This document shows, one piece after another, positions 42,694 to 51,139 of a DNA stretch of 64,000 nucleotides. The stretch is from CAXTSE01 sp964246985 (GTDB lineage: Bacteria; Actinomycetota; Actinomycetes; Actinomycetales; Microbacteriaceae), in the NCBI GenBank assembly GCA_964246985.1, contig CAXTSE010000015.1, forward strand, positions 1-64,000, read 5' to 3'. The position numbers and the translations under genes are program-made. The notes beneath the pieces were generated by a model. That model did no database searches. It worked only from the letters and a program-made list of their open reading frames with translations, and was not told the origin of the DNA. Position 1 is the first letter of the stretch; each line of letters starts with the position of its first letter.

Positions 42694-43787
42694 CGCCGGG
42701 GCCGCGCCCTGAGGTACTGCGACGGCCAGTAGTCGATCTCGACGCCGAGCTCGCCCGCCGCGCGCAGCGTGAAGTGCGGATCTCGCATCGCCTCGCGCCC
42801 GAGCATCACAGCGTCGGCCTGGCCGGACTCGATGATGTGCTGCGCCTGAGCCGCGTCGGTGATGAGGCCGACCGCGTTCACCGGCACCCCCGCCGATCCG
42901 CGCACCGACTCGGCGAACGGCACCTGGTAGCCGGGCCCGAGCGGGATGCGGACTCCCGACACCAGCCCGCCGGTCGAGATGTCGAACAGGTCCGCCCCCG
43001 CCTCGCGCGCCCATCCGGCGACGGCGGCGGTCTGCTCTGCATCCCAGCCGCCCTCCGCGTAGTCGGTGGCCGAGAAGCGCACGAGGATCGGCACGCCGTC
43101 GCCGATCTCGGCCCGCACCGCCCGCACGATCTCGAGCAGCAGGCGAGCGCGGTTCTCGAGAGAGCCGCCGTACGCGTCCTCGCGCCTGTTCGACAGCGGC
43201 GAGAGGAACTGGTGCAGCAGGTACCCGTGCGCCGCATGCAGCTCGACCAGGTCGAAGCCCGCGTCGAGCGCGCGCCGAGCCCCCGCGCGGAAGGCGTCCA
43301 CGATGTCCGGAAGCTCGTCGAGGCCGAGAGCCCGCGGCGCCGCGTAGCCCTCGAACGCGATGTCGGATGCCGACACGGTCTGCCAGCCGCCGTCGTCGCT
43401 CGGGATCGTGCCCTTCTCGACCGGCCGGCCGGCGTACTCGCCCCACTCGGGGAACACCGACGCCTTGCGGCCGGCGTGGGCGAGCTGGAGGCCCATCGCG
43501 GCACCCTGGGTGTGCCCGAAGTCGGTGACGCGGCGCCAGGCCTCGACCTGCCGGTCGTTCCAGATGCCGGTGTCGTGCGGCGAGATGCGCCCCTCAGGCG
43601 TCACGGCGGTCGCCTCGGCGACGACGAGTCCTGCGCCGCCGCGGGCGAACGCGCCCAGGTGCACCAGGTGCCAGTCGGTGGGCGCGCCGTCGCGGGCGGT
43701 GACCGTGTACTGGCAGAGGGCAGGGATCCAGCTGCGGTTGCGGATCGTGAGATCGCGCAGCTCGATCGGGTCGAAGAGGCCGGGCAT
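42690..43787 (-). CDS. NADH:flavin oxidoreductase, YqjM-like Old Yellow Enzyme
   Basis: A 365-residue FMN-dependent ene-reductase. It has the N-terminal LFDPIELRDLTIRNR, PALCQYTVTARDG with the Cys typical of thermophilic-like YqjM enzymes, QLAHAGRKAS, the His pair in VELHAAHGYLLHQFLSP, and the FMN-binding GRENRARLLLEIV-type segment (GGSLENRARLL). The natural substrate is an unsaturated carbonyl compound. The start overlaps the stop of the HAD gene (ATGA). Confidence 0.9.
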   Translation of the reverse strand: MPGLFDPIELRDLTIRNRSWIPALCQYTVTARDGAPTDWHLVHLGAFARGGAGLVVAEATAVTPEGRISPHDTGIWNDRQVEAWRRVTDFGHTQGAAMGLQLAHAGRKASVFPEWGEYAGRPVEKGTIPSDDGGWQTVSASDIAFEGYAAPRALGLDELPDIVDAFRAGARRALDAGFDLVELHAAHGYLLHQFLSPLSNRREDAYGGSLENRARLLLEIVRAVRAEIGDGVPILVRFSATDYAEGGWDAEQTAAVAGWAREAGADLFDISTGGLVSGVRIPLGPGYQVPFAESVRGSAGVPVNAVGLITDAAQAQHIIESGQADAVMLGREAMRDPHFTLRAAGELGVEIDYWPSQYLRARPRR

Positions 43788-44404
43788 CAGGCGGCCAGCC
43801 CCTCGAGGAACCCGCGGAGTCCGTCGGCGCCCGTGAAGACGTGGCCCGTGCCGCCGAGCTCTTCCAGCGCAGCCACGTTCTCTGCCTTGTTGTCGACGAA
43901 GACGAACTCGTCGAACCCGATGCCGAGCTCGGCAGCGACATGCTCGTAGATGTCGGCGTGCGGCTTGATCATGCCCAGCTCGGCGCTGACGAACACGCGC
44001 TCGAAGCCCTCGCTGAACGGTGCGTTGCGGAACGCGTCGGCGAAGTCGAAGCCCGCGTTCGACAGGAGGGCGAGGCGGGTGCCGCCCGCGCGCAGCTCTC
44101 CGATGAGAGTGACCGTGCCCGGATCGGTGCTGAACCAGCTGCGGAAGTCGCGCACCCACAGCTCGTGGCGCTCCGCATCCGACCAGGTGGTGCCGAGCTC
44201 GTCGGCGAGGCGGGTCCAGTACTCGCGGACGGTCATGGTGCCCTGGTCGAGAGGCTCGCGGTGCCGCCAGTAGGTCGGCCAGAACGCGTCGCCGCCGACG
44301 CCCGCGACCTCCAGCAGGGCGGCGGTGTCGCTCGCGGAGGGGGAGAGCGAGATCACCTCCCCGTAGTCGAAGACGATTACGCGGCCGGGGATGCTGATGC
44401 TCAC
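43787..44404 (-). CDS. HAD-superfamily hydrolase
   Basis: A 205-residue phosphatase-like protein. Motif I is FDYGEVI, in which the second acidic residue of the usual DxD is replaced by Gly, as in the subgroup containing epoxide-hydrolase N-terminal domains. Motif II is LLSNAGFD, motif III the Lys in IKPHADIYEHV and motif IV FVFVDNKAENV. The cap is helical (about residues 20-85). The GTG is six bases from TAGGGT on the minus strand. The substrate is unknown. Confidence 0.85.
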   Translation of the reverse strand: MSISIPGRVIVFDYGEVISLSPSASDTAALLEVAGVGGDAFWPTYWRHREPLDQGTMTVREYWTRLADELGTTWSDAERHELWVRDFRSWFSTDPGTVTLIGELRAGGTRLALLSNAGFDFADAFRNAPFSEGFERVFVSAELGMIKPHADIYEHVAAELGIGFDEFVFVDNKAENVAALEELGGTGHVFTGADGLRGFLEGLAA

Positions 44405-44426
44405 CCTCCAACCCTAGGGTGGCTGC
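44405..44426. promoter_or_regulatory. Compact bidirectional promoter built on the palindrome ACCCTAGGGT
   Basis: Twenty-two bases separate divergent start codons. The perfect palindrome ACCCTAGGGT (44411-44420) supplies TAGGGT on each strand: six bases from the ATG at 44427 on the plus strand and six bases from the GTG at 44404 on the minus strand. The hexamers share the central TA. The arrangement is symmetric about the palindrome centre. Confidence 0.62.
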
Positions 44427-45275
44427 ATGGCGGATACCGGCGCGGGCGACTCGAGGACGGCGCTCTTCGGCGCAGAGGATGCGGCGGCCTGGATCGCGGT
44501 CCCCGGCCCCGATGACGACAAGTACTCGCGCGGAGTGGTCGGATTCGTCACCGGCTCGGCACGCTACCCGGGAGCGGCCGTGCTCGGCGTGGAAGCCGCG
44601 CTGCATATAGGGGTCGGGATGGTGCGCTACCGCGGACCCGGTCGTCCGACGCGACTGGTGCTGCAGCGTCGGCCCGAGGCGGTCACCGCGGACGGTCGCG
44701 TCCAGGCGTGGGTGCTCGGCTCGGGCCAGGACGCCGCCGAGCGCGACGAGGCGACACGGCTGCTGCTCGACCAGGCTCTCGAGCAGCCGGTGCCGATCGT
44801 GCTCGACGGAGGAGCCCTCGACCTCTGGCGGCGGGCATCTGGGCCGGTCGTCGTGACCCCGCACGCCGGCGAGCTCGCGCGAGTGCTCGGAGAGGACAGG
44901 CAGGCCGTCCTCGACGATCTGGCGGGCGCCGCCCGACGCGCGGCCGACACCCTCGGTGCGACGGTGCTGCTCAAGGGGCACACGACGCACGTCGCCGTGC
45001 CCGGCGGCCCGCTGCTACGGGTGCGGTCGGCGCCGAGCTGGCTGGCGACCGCGGGGGCGGGGGATGCCCTTGCCGGCATCCTCGGAGCGCTCGTCGCGAC
45101 GCATCACGTCCGCCTTGCCGAGGACCCCGGCGCACTGGCACCGCTCGCCGCCACGGCCGCCGTCGTGCACGGTCTCGCTGCCGAGCGCGCGTCGGGCGGC
45201 GGGCCGTTCACGATCCTCGGGCTGTGCGCGGAGCTGCCCGCTGTCGTGGCGTCGCTCGTGACGGACGCTGCTTAG
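44427..45275 (+). CDS. nnrD: ADP/ATP-dependent NAD(P)H-hydrate dehydratase
   Basis: A 282-residue enzyme that repairs hydrated NADH and NADPH. The ribokinase-like YjeF C-terminal fold is visible in GPDDDKYSRGVVGFVTGS, AWVLGSGQ, VVVTPHAGELARVLG, LKGHTTHVA and the catalytic ATAGAGDALAGILGAL. There is no fused epimerase domain, which must be encoded elsewhere. It is divergent from the HAD gene across a shared promoter palindrome. Confidence 0.9.
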   Translation: MADTGAGDSRTALFGAEDAAAWIAVPGPDDDKYSRGVVGFVTGSARYPGAAVLGVEAALHIGVGMVRYRGPGRPTRLVLQRRPEAVTADGRVQAWVLGSGQDAAERDEATRLLLDQALEQPVPIVLDGGALDLWRRASGPVVVTPHAGELARVLGEDRQAVLDDLAGAARRAADTLGATVLLKGHTTHVAVPGGPLLRVRSAPSWLATAGAGDALAGILGALVATHHVRLAEDPGALAPLAATAAVVHGLAAERASGGGPFTILGLCAELPAVVASLVTDAA

Positions 45276-46003
45276 CCGAGGCGGCCCAGGAACTCCCGCG
45301 TGCGCTCCTGCTGCGGCGACCCGAACAGCTGCTCGGGCGGGCCCTGCTCGACGATCCGTCCGCCGTCGAGGAACAGCACCCGGTCGGCGACGTCGCGGGC
45401 GAACGCCATCTCGTGCGTCGCCATCAGGATCGTGGTGCCGTCGCGCCCGAGCTCGCGCACCAGCTCGAGCACCTCGCCCACGAGCTCGGGGTCGAGCGCA
45501 CTGGTGATCTCGTCGAGCAGCAGCACCTCCGGGTCGGTCGCCAGCGCGCGCGCGATGGCGGCGCGCTGCTGCTGTCCGCCGGAGAGGCGGTCCGGATGCG
45601 AGCGCGCGTGCTCCGTGAGCCCGATGCGCTCCAGCAGGGCCAGGCCTCGCTCCTCGGCGGCCGCACGCGGCATCCGCAGCACCTTCCGCGACGCCAGCGT
45701 CACGTTGTCGAGGACGCTGAGATGCGGGAACAGGTTGAAGCTCTGGAACACGACCCCGAAGCGCGCCCGAACCCGATCGACCTGCACGCGCGGGTCGCTG
45801 ATGTCGGCGTCGCCCAGCCAGATCTGCCCGTCGTCGATGCGCTCGAGCAGGTTGAGGCACCGCAGCAGGGTCGACTTTCCCGACCCGCTCGGACCGATCA
45901 GCGTGACAACCTCGTGAGCGGCGAGATCGAGCGACACCCCGTCGAGCACGACACGGTCGCCGTACCGCTTGACGATGTCGTCGGCTCTCAGCACAGAGGG
46001 CAT
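45272..46003 (-). CDS. Polar amino-acid ABC transporter, ATP-binding protein
   Basis: A 243-residue ABC ATPase of the HisP/GlnQ group: Walker A GPSGSGKSTLLRCLN, Q-loop VFQSFNLFPHLSVLDNV, signature LSGGQQQRAAIARAL, Walker B EVLLLDEITSALDPELVGEV and H-loop ATHEMAFARDVADRV. The start overlaps the permease stop by three bases, and it forms an operon with the permease and binding protein upstream. Confidence 0.94.
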   Translation of the reverse strand: MPSVLRADDIVKRYGDRVVLDGVSLDLAAHEVVTLIGPSGSGKSTLLRCLNLLERIDDGQIWLGDADISDPRVQVDRVRARFGVVFQSFNLFPHLSVLDNVTLASRKVLRMPRAAAEERGLALLERIGLTEHARSHPDRLSGGQQQRAAIARALATDPEVLLLDEITSALDPELVGEVLELVRELGRDGTTILMATHEMAFARDVADRVLFLDGGRIVEQGPPEQLFGSPQQERTREFLGRLG

Positions 46004-46863
46004 CAGACCACCTCCCCGATCTGCTCCCGGCGTCGCAGCCGCGCGGAGTACCAGTCGGTGAGCCGGATCATCGGCAGCGCGAGCAGCACGAAGAGCAGAC
46101 CCGCCACGACGTAGTACGTGTAGTTGAAGCTCTGCGCGACCTCGATCTGCGCCGAGCGCACCGCGTCGACCGCGCCGAGCACCGAGATGAGACCGACGTC
46201 CTTCTGCATGGCGACGAAGTCGTTCATCAGGGCCGGGGTCACCTTCCGCAGCGCCTGCGGCAGCACGACGAGCCGCAGGGTCTGGCCGTGCCCGAGCCCG
46301 AGCGATCGCGCCGCCAGCCGCTGCGAGGGGTGCACGGCCTCGATGCCCGCCCGCCAGACCTCGGAGACGTAGGCGGAGTAGACCAGGACGAGCGCGATGG
46401 TTCCGAGCACCTCGGCCGGGATCCGGGTGTCGCTGAAGCGCAGCGCCGGGATGCCGAATCCGATCAGGTACAGCACGATGATGAGAGGCATGCCGCGGAA
46501 CAGGTCGGTGTAGCCGGCCGCCAGGGCGCGCAGCGGGAAGAACACCGGTCCGCGCAGGGTGCGGATGCCCGCGATCAGCAGCGACAGCACGAGCACGCCC
46601 GCGGCGGCGACCAGCAGCACGCGGATGTTCAGCAGCAGGCCGTTGAACACGATCGGCAGACCCTCGAGCGCGCGCTCCGGGTCGAAGAAGGTGCTCTGCA
46701 CGACGGGCCAGCCGGGCGTCGAGGTGATCGCGAGCCACAGGATCGCGGCGAACGCGATCGTGCTGCCGGCGCCGATGAGCACCGACCGGGTGCTCTGCCG
46801 ACGCCGGAAGGCCCGACGCTCGAGCTCGAGGGAGCTGGGCGCGCGGGCCTCCGGGGTGGTCAC
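46003..46863 (-). CDS. Polar amino-acid ABC transporter, permease
   Basis: A 286-residue integral membrane protein with five or six helices. The EAA loop that docks with the ATPase is EVWRAGIEAVHPSQRLAARSLGLG, as in HisMQ-type permeases, and FFPLRALAAGYTDLFRGMPLIIVL matches the family's membrane region. About 35 residues of cytoplasmic N terminus precede the first helix. It probably works as a homodimer because no second permease is encoded nearby. Confidence 0.93.
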   Translation of the reverse strand: MTTPEARAPSSLELERRAFRRRQSTRSVLIGAGSTIAFAAILWLAITSTPGWPVVQSTFFDPERALEGLPIVFNGLLLNIRVLLVAAAGVLVLSLLIAGIRTLRGPVFFPLRALAAGYTDLFRGMPLIIVLYLIGFGIPALRFSDTRIPAEVLGTIALVLVYSAYVSEVWRAGIEAVHPSQRLAARSLGLGHGQTLRLVVLPQALRKVTPALMNDFVAMQKDVGLISVLGAVDAVRSAQIEVAQSFNYTYYVVAGLLFVLLALPMIRLTDWYSARLRRREQIGEVV

Positions 46864-46872
46864 GCTGGAACG

Positions 46873-47748
46873 CTACTTGAGAACAGGAGCTGATCCCGCA
46901 TCCGCCAGCCACTCGTCGGCGATCGACTGCAGCGTGCCGTCGTCGCGCAGGGCGTCGACCGCGGCGGTGACGTCGGCGGTCAGCGGGCTGTCCTTGGCGA
47001 GCACGAGGCCGAACTGGTCGCCCGTCTCACCGTCGACGGCGGGGAGCTGGCCGACGATCTTGCCGCCGGTGAGCTCGACGCCCGTGAGGTAGAACGCGGT
47101 CGGCAGGTCGACGACGATCGCGTCGACCTGGCCCGACTCGAGGGCCTGCTTGGCGTCGTCGTTGGTGTTGAACACCTGGGCTCCGGCGGTCGGCTGGATC
47201 TGCTGCTCGACGGCGGTGAAGCTCGTCGTGCCGACCTGGGCTCCGATGAGCAGGTCCTTCAGGTCGGCGATCGACGTGGCGTCAGCCGCGGCCGACGTCT
47301 CGGTCGTGATGACGACCTGCGTGGTCTCGTAGTACGGCGAGCTGAAGTCGACGGCGTCGGCGCGCTCGGGCGTGATCGAGAACTGCTGCAGGTTGAAGTC
47401 GAAGTCCTTCGGGCCGGGTGCGATCGCCTCGTCGAAGGTGCTGCGCACCCAGACGACGTCCTCCGGCGCGAAGCCGAGCTGCTCGGCGACCGCGTACGCG
47501 ACGGCGGCCTCGAAGCCCTCGCCCGACTCCGGGTCGTCGTCGATGACCCACGGGTAGTAGGCGGGCTCGCCGGTGCCGATGGTGATCTTGCCGTCGGTGA
47601 CGTAGCCGCCGGCCGAGGCGCCCGCATCTGTGTCGGTGCCGGCGTCGGTCGAGGCCTGGCAGCCGGCGAGGGCGATGCCGAGGGCGAGGACGCCGACCAG
47701 ACCTGCGGACAGGCGAGCGGCGGCGAGGCGGGTGGGGGTGCGTGACAT
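46873..47748 (-). CDS. Polar amino-acid ABC transporter, substrate-binding lipoprotein
   Basis: A 291-residue extracellular solute-binding protein of family 3. The signal peptide ends in the lipobox LAGC near residue 30, then an Asp/Ala/Gly-rich linker, then the two-lobed domain with ITIGTGEPAYYPWV, GEGFEAAVAYAVAEQLG, DFNLQQFSITPERADAVDFSSPYY and GQVDAIVVDLP. The ligand is probably a polar amino acid. It is first in the operon and nine bases before the permease. Confidence 0.93.
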   Translation of the reverse strand: MSRTPTRLAAARLSAGLVGVLALGIALAGCQASTDAGTDTDAGASAGGYVTDGKITIGTGEPAYYPWVIDDDPESGEGFEAAVAYAVAEQLGFAPEDVVWVRSTFDEAIAPGPKDFDFNLQQFSITPERADAVDFSSPYYETTQVVITTETSAAADATSIADLKDLLIGAQVGTTSFTAVEQQIQPTAGAQVFNTNDDAKQALESGQVDAIVVDLPTAFYLTGVELTGGKIVGQLPAVDGETGDQFGLVLAKDSPLTADVTAAVDALRDDGTLQSIADEWLADAGSAPVLK

Positions 47749-47852
47749 GGGGTCTCCCTGGGGTCGGGGATGTGCTGTGTGCGTCCATTCTGCCGCCTCG
47801 CGCGGGAAGGGCGCGGAACGGTGTCGTCGCGTGACGCGGCTACCCTGGGGAC

Positions 47853-49154
47853 GTGACGGATGCTCTGCGGGATTCGGGCGCCGTCGTGTCGACAGCGCCA
47901 CCTGTGCGCGCGCACCTGCTGACGCATCCGATCGTGCTGTGGGCCGCCTTCGTGGTCACGCACTTCGTCCTGGGCCTGCTGGCCCTCTACGGTCCGGGCG
48001 GGCCGCTCGGCGACGTCGTCAACGTGTACCGCTTCTGGATCGAGTACGGCAACAGCGCCGACATCTGGGTGGGCATCGACACGGTCTGGGTCTACCCGAT
48101 CGTCGCCCTCGTGCCCATGCTGGCGGCCAACCTGTTCGGACCCGACCTGTATGCCAGCACCTGGCTCAGCCTCGTGATGCTGGTGGATGCGGCCGCCTTC
48201 GCTGTGCTGACGGGCGCGTCGCGCGATCGACGGCTCGCACTCGCGGGCTGGTGGTGGCTGGGATTCCTTCTGCTCCTCGGGCCGGTCGCCGTCGGCCGCA
48301 TCGACGCGATCACGGTGCCGTTCGCCCTCGTCGGCCTGCTCCTGATCGGCGCGTACCCGCGGGTCGCGACCGTGCTGCTCACGGTCGCGGCCTGGATCAA
48401 GGTGTGGCCGGCCGCGATCGTCGGCGCCGCGGTGGTCGCCATGCGGGAACGCGGCTGGATCGCGGTCACGGCGATCGTCACGTCGGTGGTCATCACGGTG
48501 GTGGCGCTGCTGCTCGGCAGCGGCTCGAACGTGGTGAGCTTCATCACTCAGCAGACGGCTCGCGGTCTGCAGGTCGAGGCCCCGATCGCGACGTTCTGGA
48601 TGTGGGACGCCTTCACCCACCGCCTCACCGGGGGAGGCACGTACGTGGCCTTCGATCCCGCCATCATCACCTACCAGCTCTACGGCCCCGGAACCGCGGA
48701 CGCGGCGGCGGCCATGACGCCCCTCCTCGTGGCGGTCACCGCAGCTCTCCTGGTGGTCGGGCTCCTCGCGACACGACGCGGCGTGCCCGCCGTCGACCTG
48801 CTCCCCTTGCTCGCCTTGACGATCACGGTGGCGCTGATCCTCTTCAACAAGGTCGGCTCGCCGCAGTTCGTGACCTGGCTCGCCGTGCCGATCGCGGTCG
48901 GGCTGGCGCGGGCGGCGACGGGGGCCGGGCGCTCCTTCCGGGTGCCGGCGATCCTGGCGCTCGTCATCGCGGCTCTGACGCAGATCGTCTACCCGTACCT
49001 GTACGACGAGCTCATCGGTCTGCAGTTGCCGATGCTGCTCGTTTTGACGGCGCGCAACGCGCTCTACCTCGCCCTGTTCGCGTGGGGTGCCGTGGCGCTG
49101 GTGCGCCTCATCCGCACCCCCTCACGTCTCCCGATCGATCGGCCCATCTCGTGA
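47853..49154 (+). CDS. Polytopic membrane protein, GT87-like (DUF2029) glycosyltransferase
   Basis: A 433-residue protein with about ten helices. The plan resembles GT87 (DUF2029) polyprenyl-phosphate-mannose transferases of actinobacteria: an exported loop after helix 1 with YRFWIEYGNSADIWVGID, and VGRIDAITVPFALVGLLL with an Arg-Ile-Asp motif. Such enzymes add mannose to envelope glycolipids outside the membrane. The GTG follows TACCCT by six bases. The family assignment is moderate. It overlaps the next gene by four bases. Confidence 0.72.
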   Translation: MTDALRDSGAVVSTAPPVRAHLLTHPIVLWAAFVVTHFVLGLLALYGPGGPLGDVVNVYRFWIEYGNSADIWVGIDTVWVYPIVALVPMLAANLFGPDLYASTWLSLVMLVDAAAFAVLTGASRDRRLALAGWWWLGFLLLLGPVAVGRIDAITVPFALVGLLLIGAYPRVATVLLTVAAWIKVWPAAIVGAAVVAMRERGWIAVTAIVTSVVITVVALLLGSGSNVVSFITQQTARGLQVEAPIATFWMWDAFTHRLTGGGTYVAFDPAIITYQLYGPGTADAAAAMTPLLVAVTAALLVVGLLATRRGVPAVDLLPLLALTITVALILFNKVGSPQFVTWLAVPIAVGLARAATGAGRSFRVPAILALVIAALTQIVYPYLYDELIGLQLPMLLVLTARNALYLALFAWGAVALVRLIRTPSRLPIDRPIS

Positions 49155-50422
49155 CCTCCACCCTCAGCTACTCGCCCGGCCGCGTGCGACTCGCGCTTCT
49201 CGCGCTCGCCCTCGGCGGCTTCGGCATCGGCGCGACCGAGTTCGTCGCGATGGGGCTGCTGCCCGACATCGCGCGCGATCTGCTGCCCGACCTCTACGCC
49301 GACGACCCCGAGGGAGCACTCGGGCAGACCGGACTGGTCATCTCGGCGTATGCGGCAGGGGTGGTCGTGGGTGCGCCCACCATCGCGGCACTCGCCGCGC
49401 GCTTCCCGCGACGTCGGCTGCTGCTCGCGCTCGCCGCCGCGTTCACCCTCGGTACCGTCTTCTCGGCGGTCGCGCCCACCTTCGAGCTCGTCGTAGCCGC
49501 TCGCTTCCTGGCGGGTCTGCCTCACGGCGCCTACTTCGGCATCGCGGCGCTCGTCGCGTCGAGCCTCATGGGTCCGGGCAAGCGCGGTCAGGGCGTCGCC
49601 CTCGTGCTGTCGGGCCTCACCATCGCCAACGTGATCGGCGTGCCGCTGATCACACTGCTCGGCCAGGTGGCCGGATGGCGAGTCGCCTACCTCGCCGTCG
49701 CCGCCATCTTCGCGGCTACCTTCCTAGCGATCCTCGTGCTGGTGCCGGCGCAGCCGGGAGACCCCGCGGCGACGTTCCGGCGCGAGCTCAGGGTCTTCAA
49801 GCGCATCGGGGTGTGGTTCGCGCTGCTGACCGGCGCGATCGGCTTCGGCGGGTTCTTCGCCGTGTACAGCTACGTGGCGCCCCTGGCGACCGAGGTGACG
49901 GGGCTCGACGCGGGCGCCGTGCCGTTCGCTCTGGTCGTCATCGGCGTCGGCATGACGATCGGCAACTTCCTCGGAGGACGGCTCGCCGACCGCGGAGCGG
50001 CGCGGGCGATCTTCATCTGCTTCGGGGGCTTCGCGGTCTCGCTGACCGTCCTGGCTCTGACTGCGACCACCCTGGGCGGGCTGCTAGCCGGGCTCTTCCT
50101 CGTGGGGCTGTCGGCCGCGGCGCTGTCGCCGGTCATCCAGACCCGCCTGATGGATGTCGCCGGCGACAGTCAGACGCTGGCCGCGGCCATCAACCACTCG
50201 TCGCTCAACATCGGCAACAGCCTCGGTGCGTTCCTCGGAGGAGCCGTCATCGCGGCCGGATTCGGCTACATCGCGCCGACCTGGGTCGGCCTCGCGATGT
50301 GCGTGCCCGGCGTGCTCTTCGCGCTCGCGGGCGCGATGGTGAGCCGCCGGTTCCTCACGCAGACCGGCTCGCTGCGGACGCGCGACAGCACCCCCGACCC
50401 GGTCACCCCGCTCGGCGGCTAG
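49151..50422 (+). CDS. MFS exporter, DHA1 family (AraJ/PbuE-like)
   Basis: A 423-residue, 12-helix transporter. GGFGIGATEFVAMGLLPDIA near residue 18 is the hallmark of the AraJ/YdhP/PbuE branch, whose members export purines, sugars or drugs. ARFLAGLPHGAYFGIAALVA and GVPLITLLGQVAGWRVAYL are further family segments, and GGRLADRGAARAIF is the motif A of the second half. It is co-translated with the upstream membrane protein (GTGA). Confidence 0.9.
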   Translation: MTSTLSYSPGRVRLALLALALGGFGIGATEFVAMGLLPDIARDLLPDLYADDPEGALGQTGLVISAYAAGVVVGAPTIAALAARFPRRRLLLALAAAFTLGTVFSAVAPTFELVVAARFLAGLPHGAYFGIAALVASSLMGPGKRGQGVALVLSGLTIANVIGVPLITLLGQVAGWRVAYLAVAAIFAATFLAILVLVPAQPGDPAATFRRELRVFKRIGVWFALLTGAIGFGGFFAVYSYVAPLATEVTGLDAGAVPFALVVIGVGMTIGNFLGGRLADRGAARAIFICFGGFAVSLTVLALTATTLGGLLAGLFLVGLSAAALSPVIQTRLMDVAGDSQTLAAAINHSSLNIGNSLGAFLGGAVIAAGFGYIAPTWVGLAMCVPGVLFALAGAMVSRRFLTQTGSLRTRDSTPDPVTPLGG

Positions 50423-50452
50423 CGCCGCAGCGGCGGCGGCGCGACCACAGGA

Positions 50453-51109
50453 TCAGAAGGTGCCGGTGGCGGAGTCCTGGATCAGGATGCCGTCCTGGAT
50501 GGCGCGCTTCCGCAGCGCCACCTTGGTGCCGACATCGATGCCGGCGACGCGGTACTTCTCCCGGATGCGCTTCAGGTAGCTCTTGGCGGTCTCCTCTGAG
50601 ATGCCGAGCTCGTAGGCGACGCTCTTCACCGGCTCGCCGCCGCCGTAGAGCGCCATCACGCGACGCTCCTGGGCGCTGAGCTTCGGGGCACCGCCGATGT
50701 CGCCGGCGTTGAGCGCGAGGTCGAGCTCGGCCGAGATGAAGCTCTCGCCCTGCGAGGCCGCGCGGATCGCCTCGACGATCATCTCGACGGGCTCGCTCTT
50801 GACGAGATACCCGAGCGCGCCGGCACCGAGCGCCTCGCGCACGATGTTCGGCTCGGAGTAGGTGCTCATGAGCACGACCTTGACGCCGGTGGTCTTCAGC
50901 GTCGAGATCTTGAGCGAGATCGGGATGTTGTCCTTCAGGTCGACGTCGAGCAGCACCACGTCGACGGGGAACTCGGGGCTCGTCAGGAGCTCCGGCCAGG
51001 TGCTGACGGCGGCGACCATGTCGATGTCGTCGGCCGCGCTGCGGATCCATTCGGTGAGCGCCCCGAGGAGCATCTTGTGGTCATCGACGAGAGCGAGCCG
51101 GATAGCCAT
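50453..51109 (-). CDS. Response regulator with LuxR-type DNA-binding domain
   Basis: A 218-residue NarL/FixJ-like regulator. The receiver domain (residues 1-120) has the acidic pair VDDH, the phosphoacceptor Asp55 in VVLLDVD, the Thr/Ser in LMSTYS and Lys in YLVKSEP. The HTH (about 145-205) is LSAQERRVMALYGGGEPVKSVAYELGISEETAKSYLKRIREKY in pattern. It lies 30 bases downstream of the accessory membrane gene and belongs with the histidine kinase at 52411-53631. Confidence 0.92.
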   Translation of the reverse strand: MAIRLALVDDHKMLLGALTEWIRSAADDIDMVAAVSTWPELLTSPEFPVDVVLLDVDLKDNIPISLKISTLKTTGVKVVLMSTYSEPNIVREALGAGALGYLVKSEPVEMIVEAIRAASQGESFISAELDLALNAGDIGGAPKLSAQERRVMALYGGGEPVKSVAYELGISEETAKSYLKRIREKYRVAGIDVGTKVALRKRAIQDGILIQDSATGTF

Positions 51110-51139
51110 CGGTCGGTCCCCTTCCAGTTCGGTGTGCGG

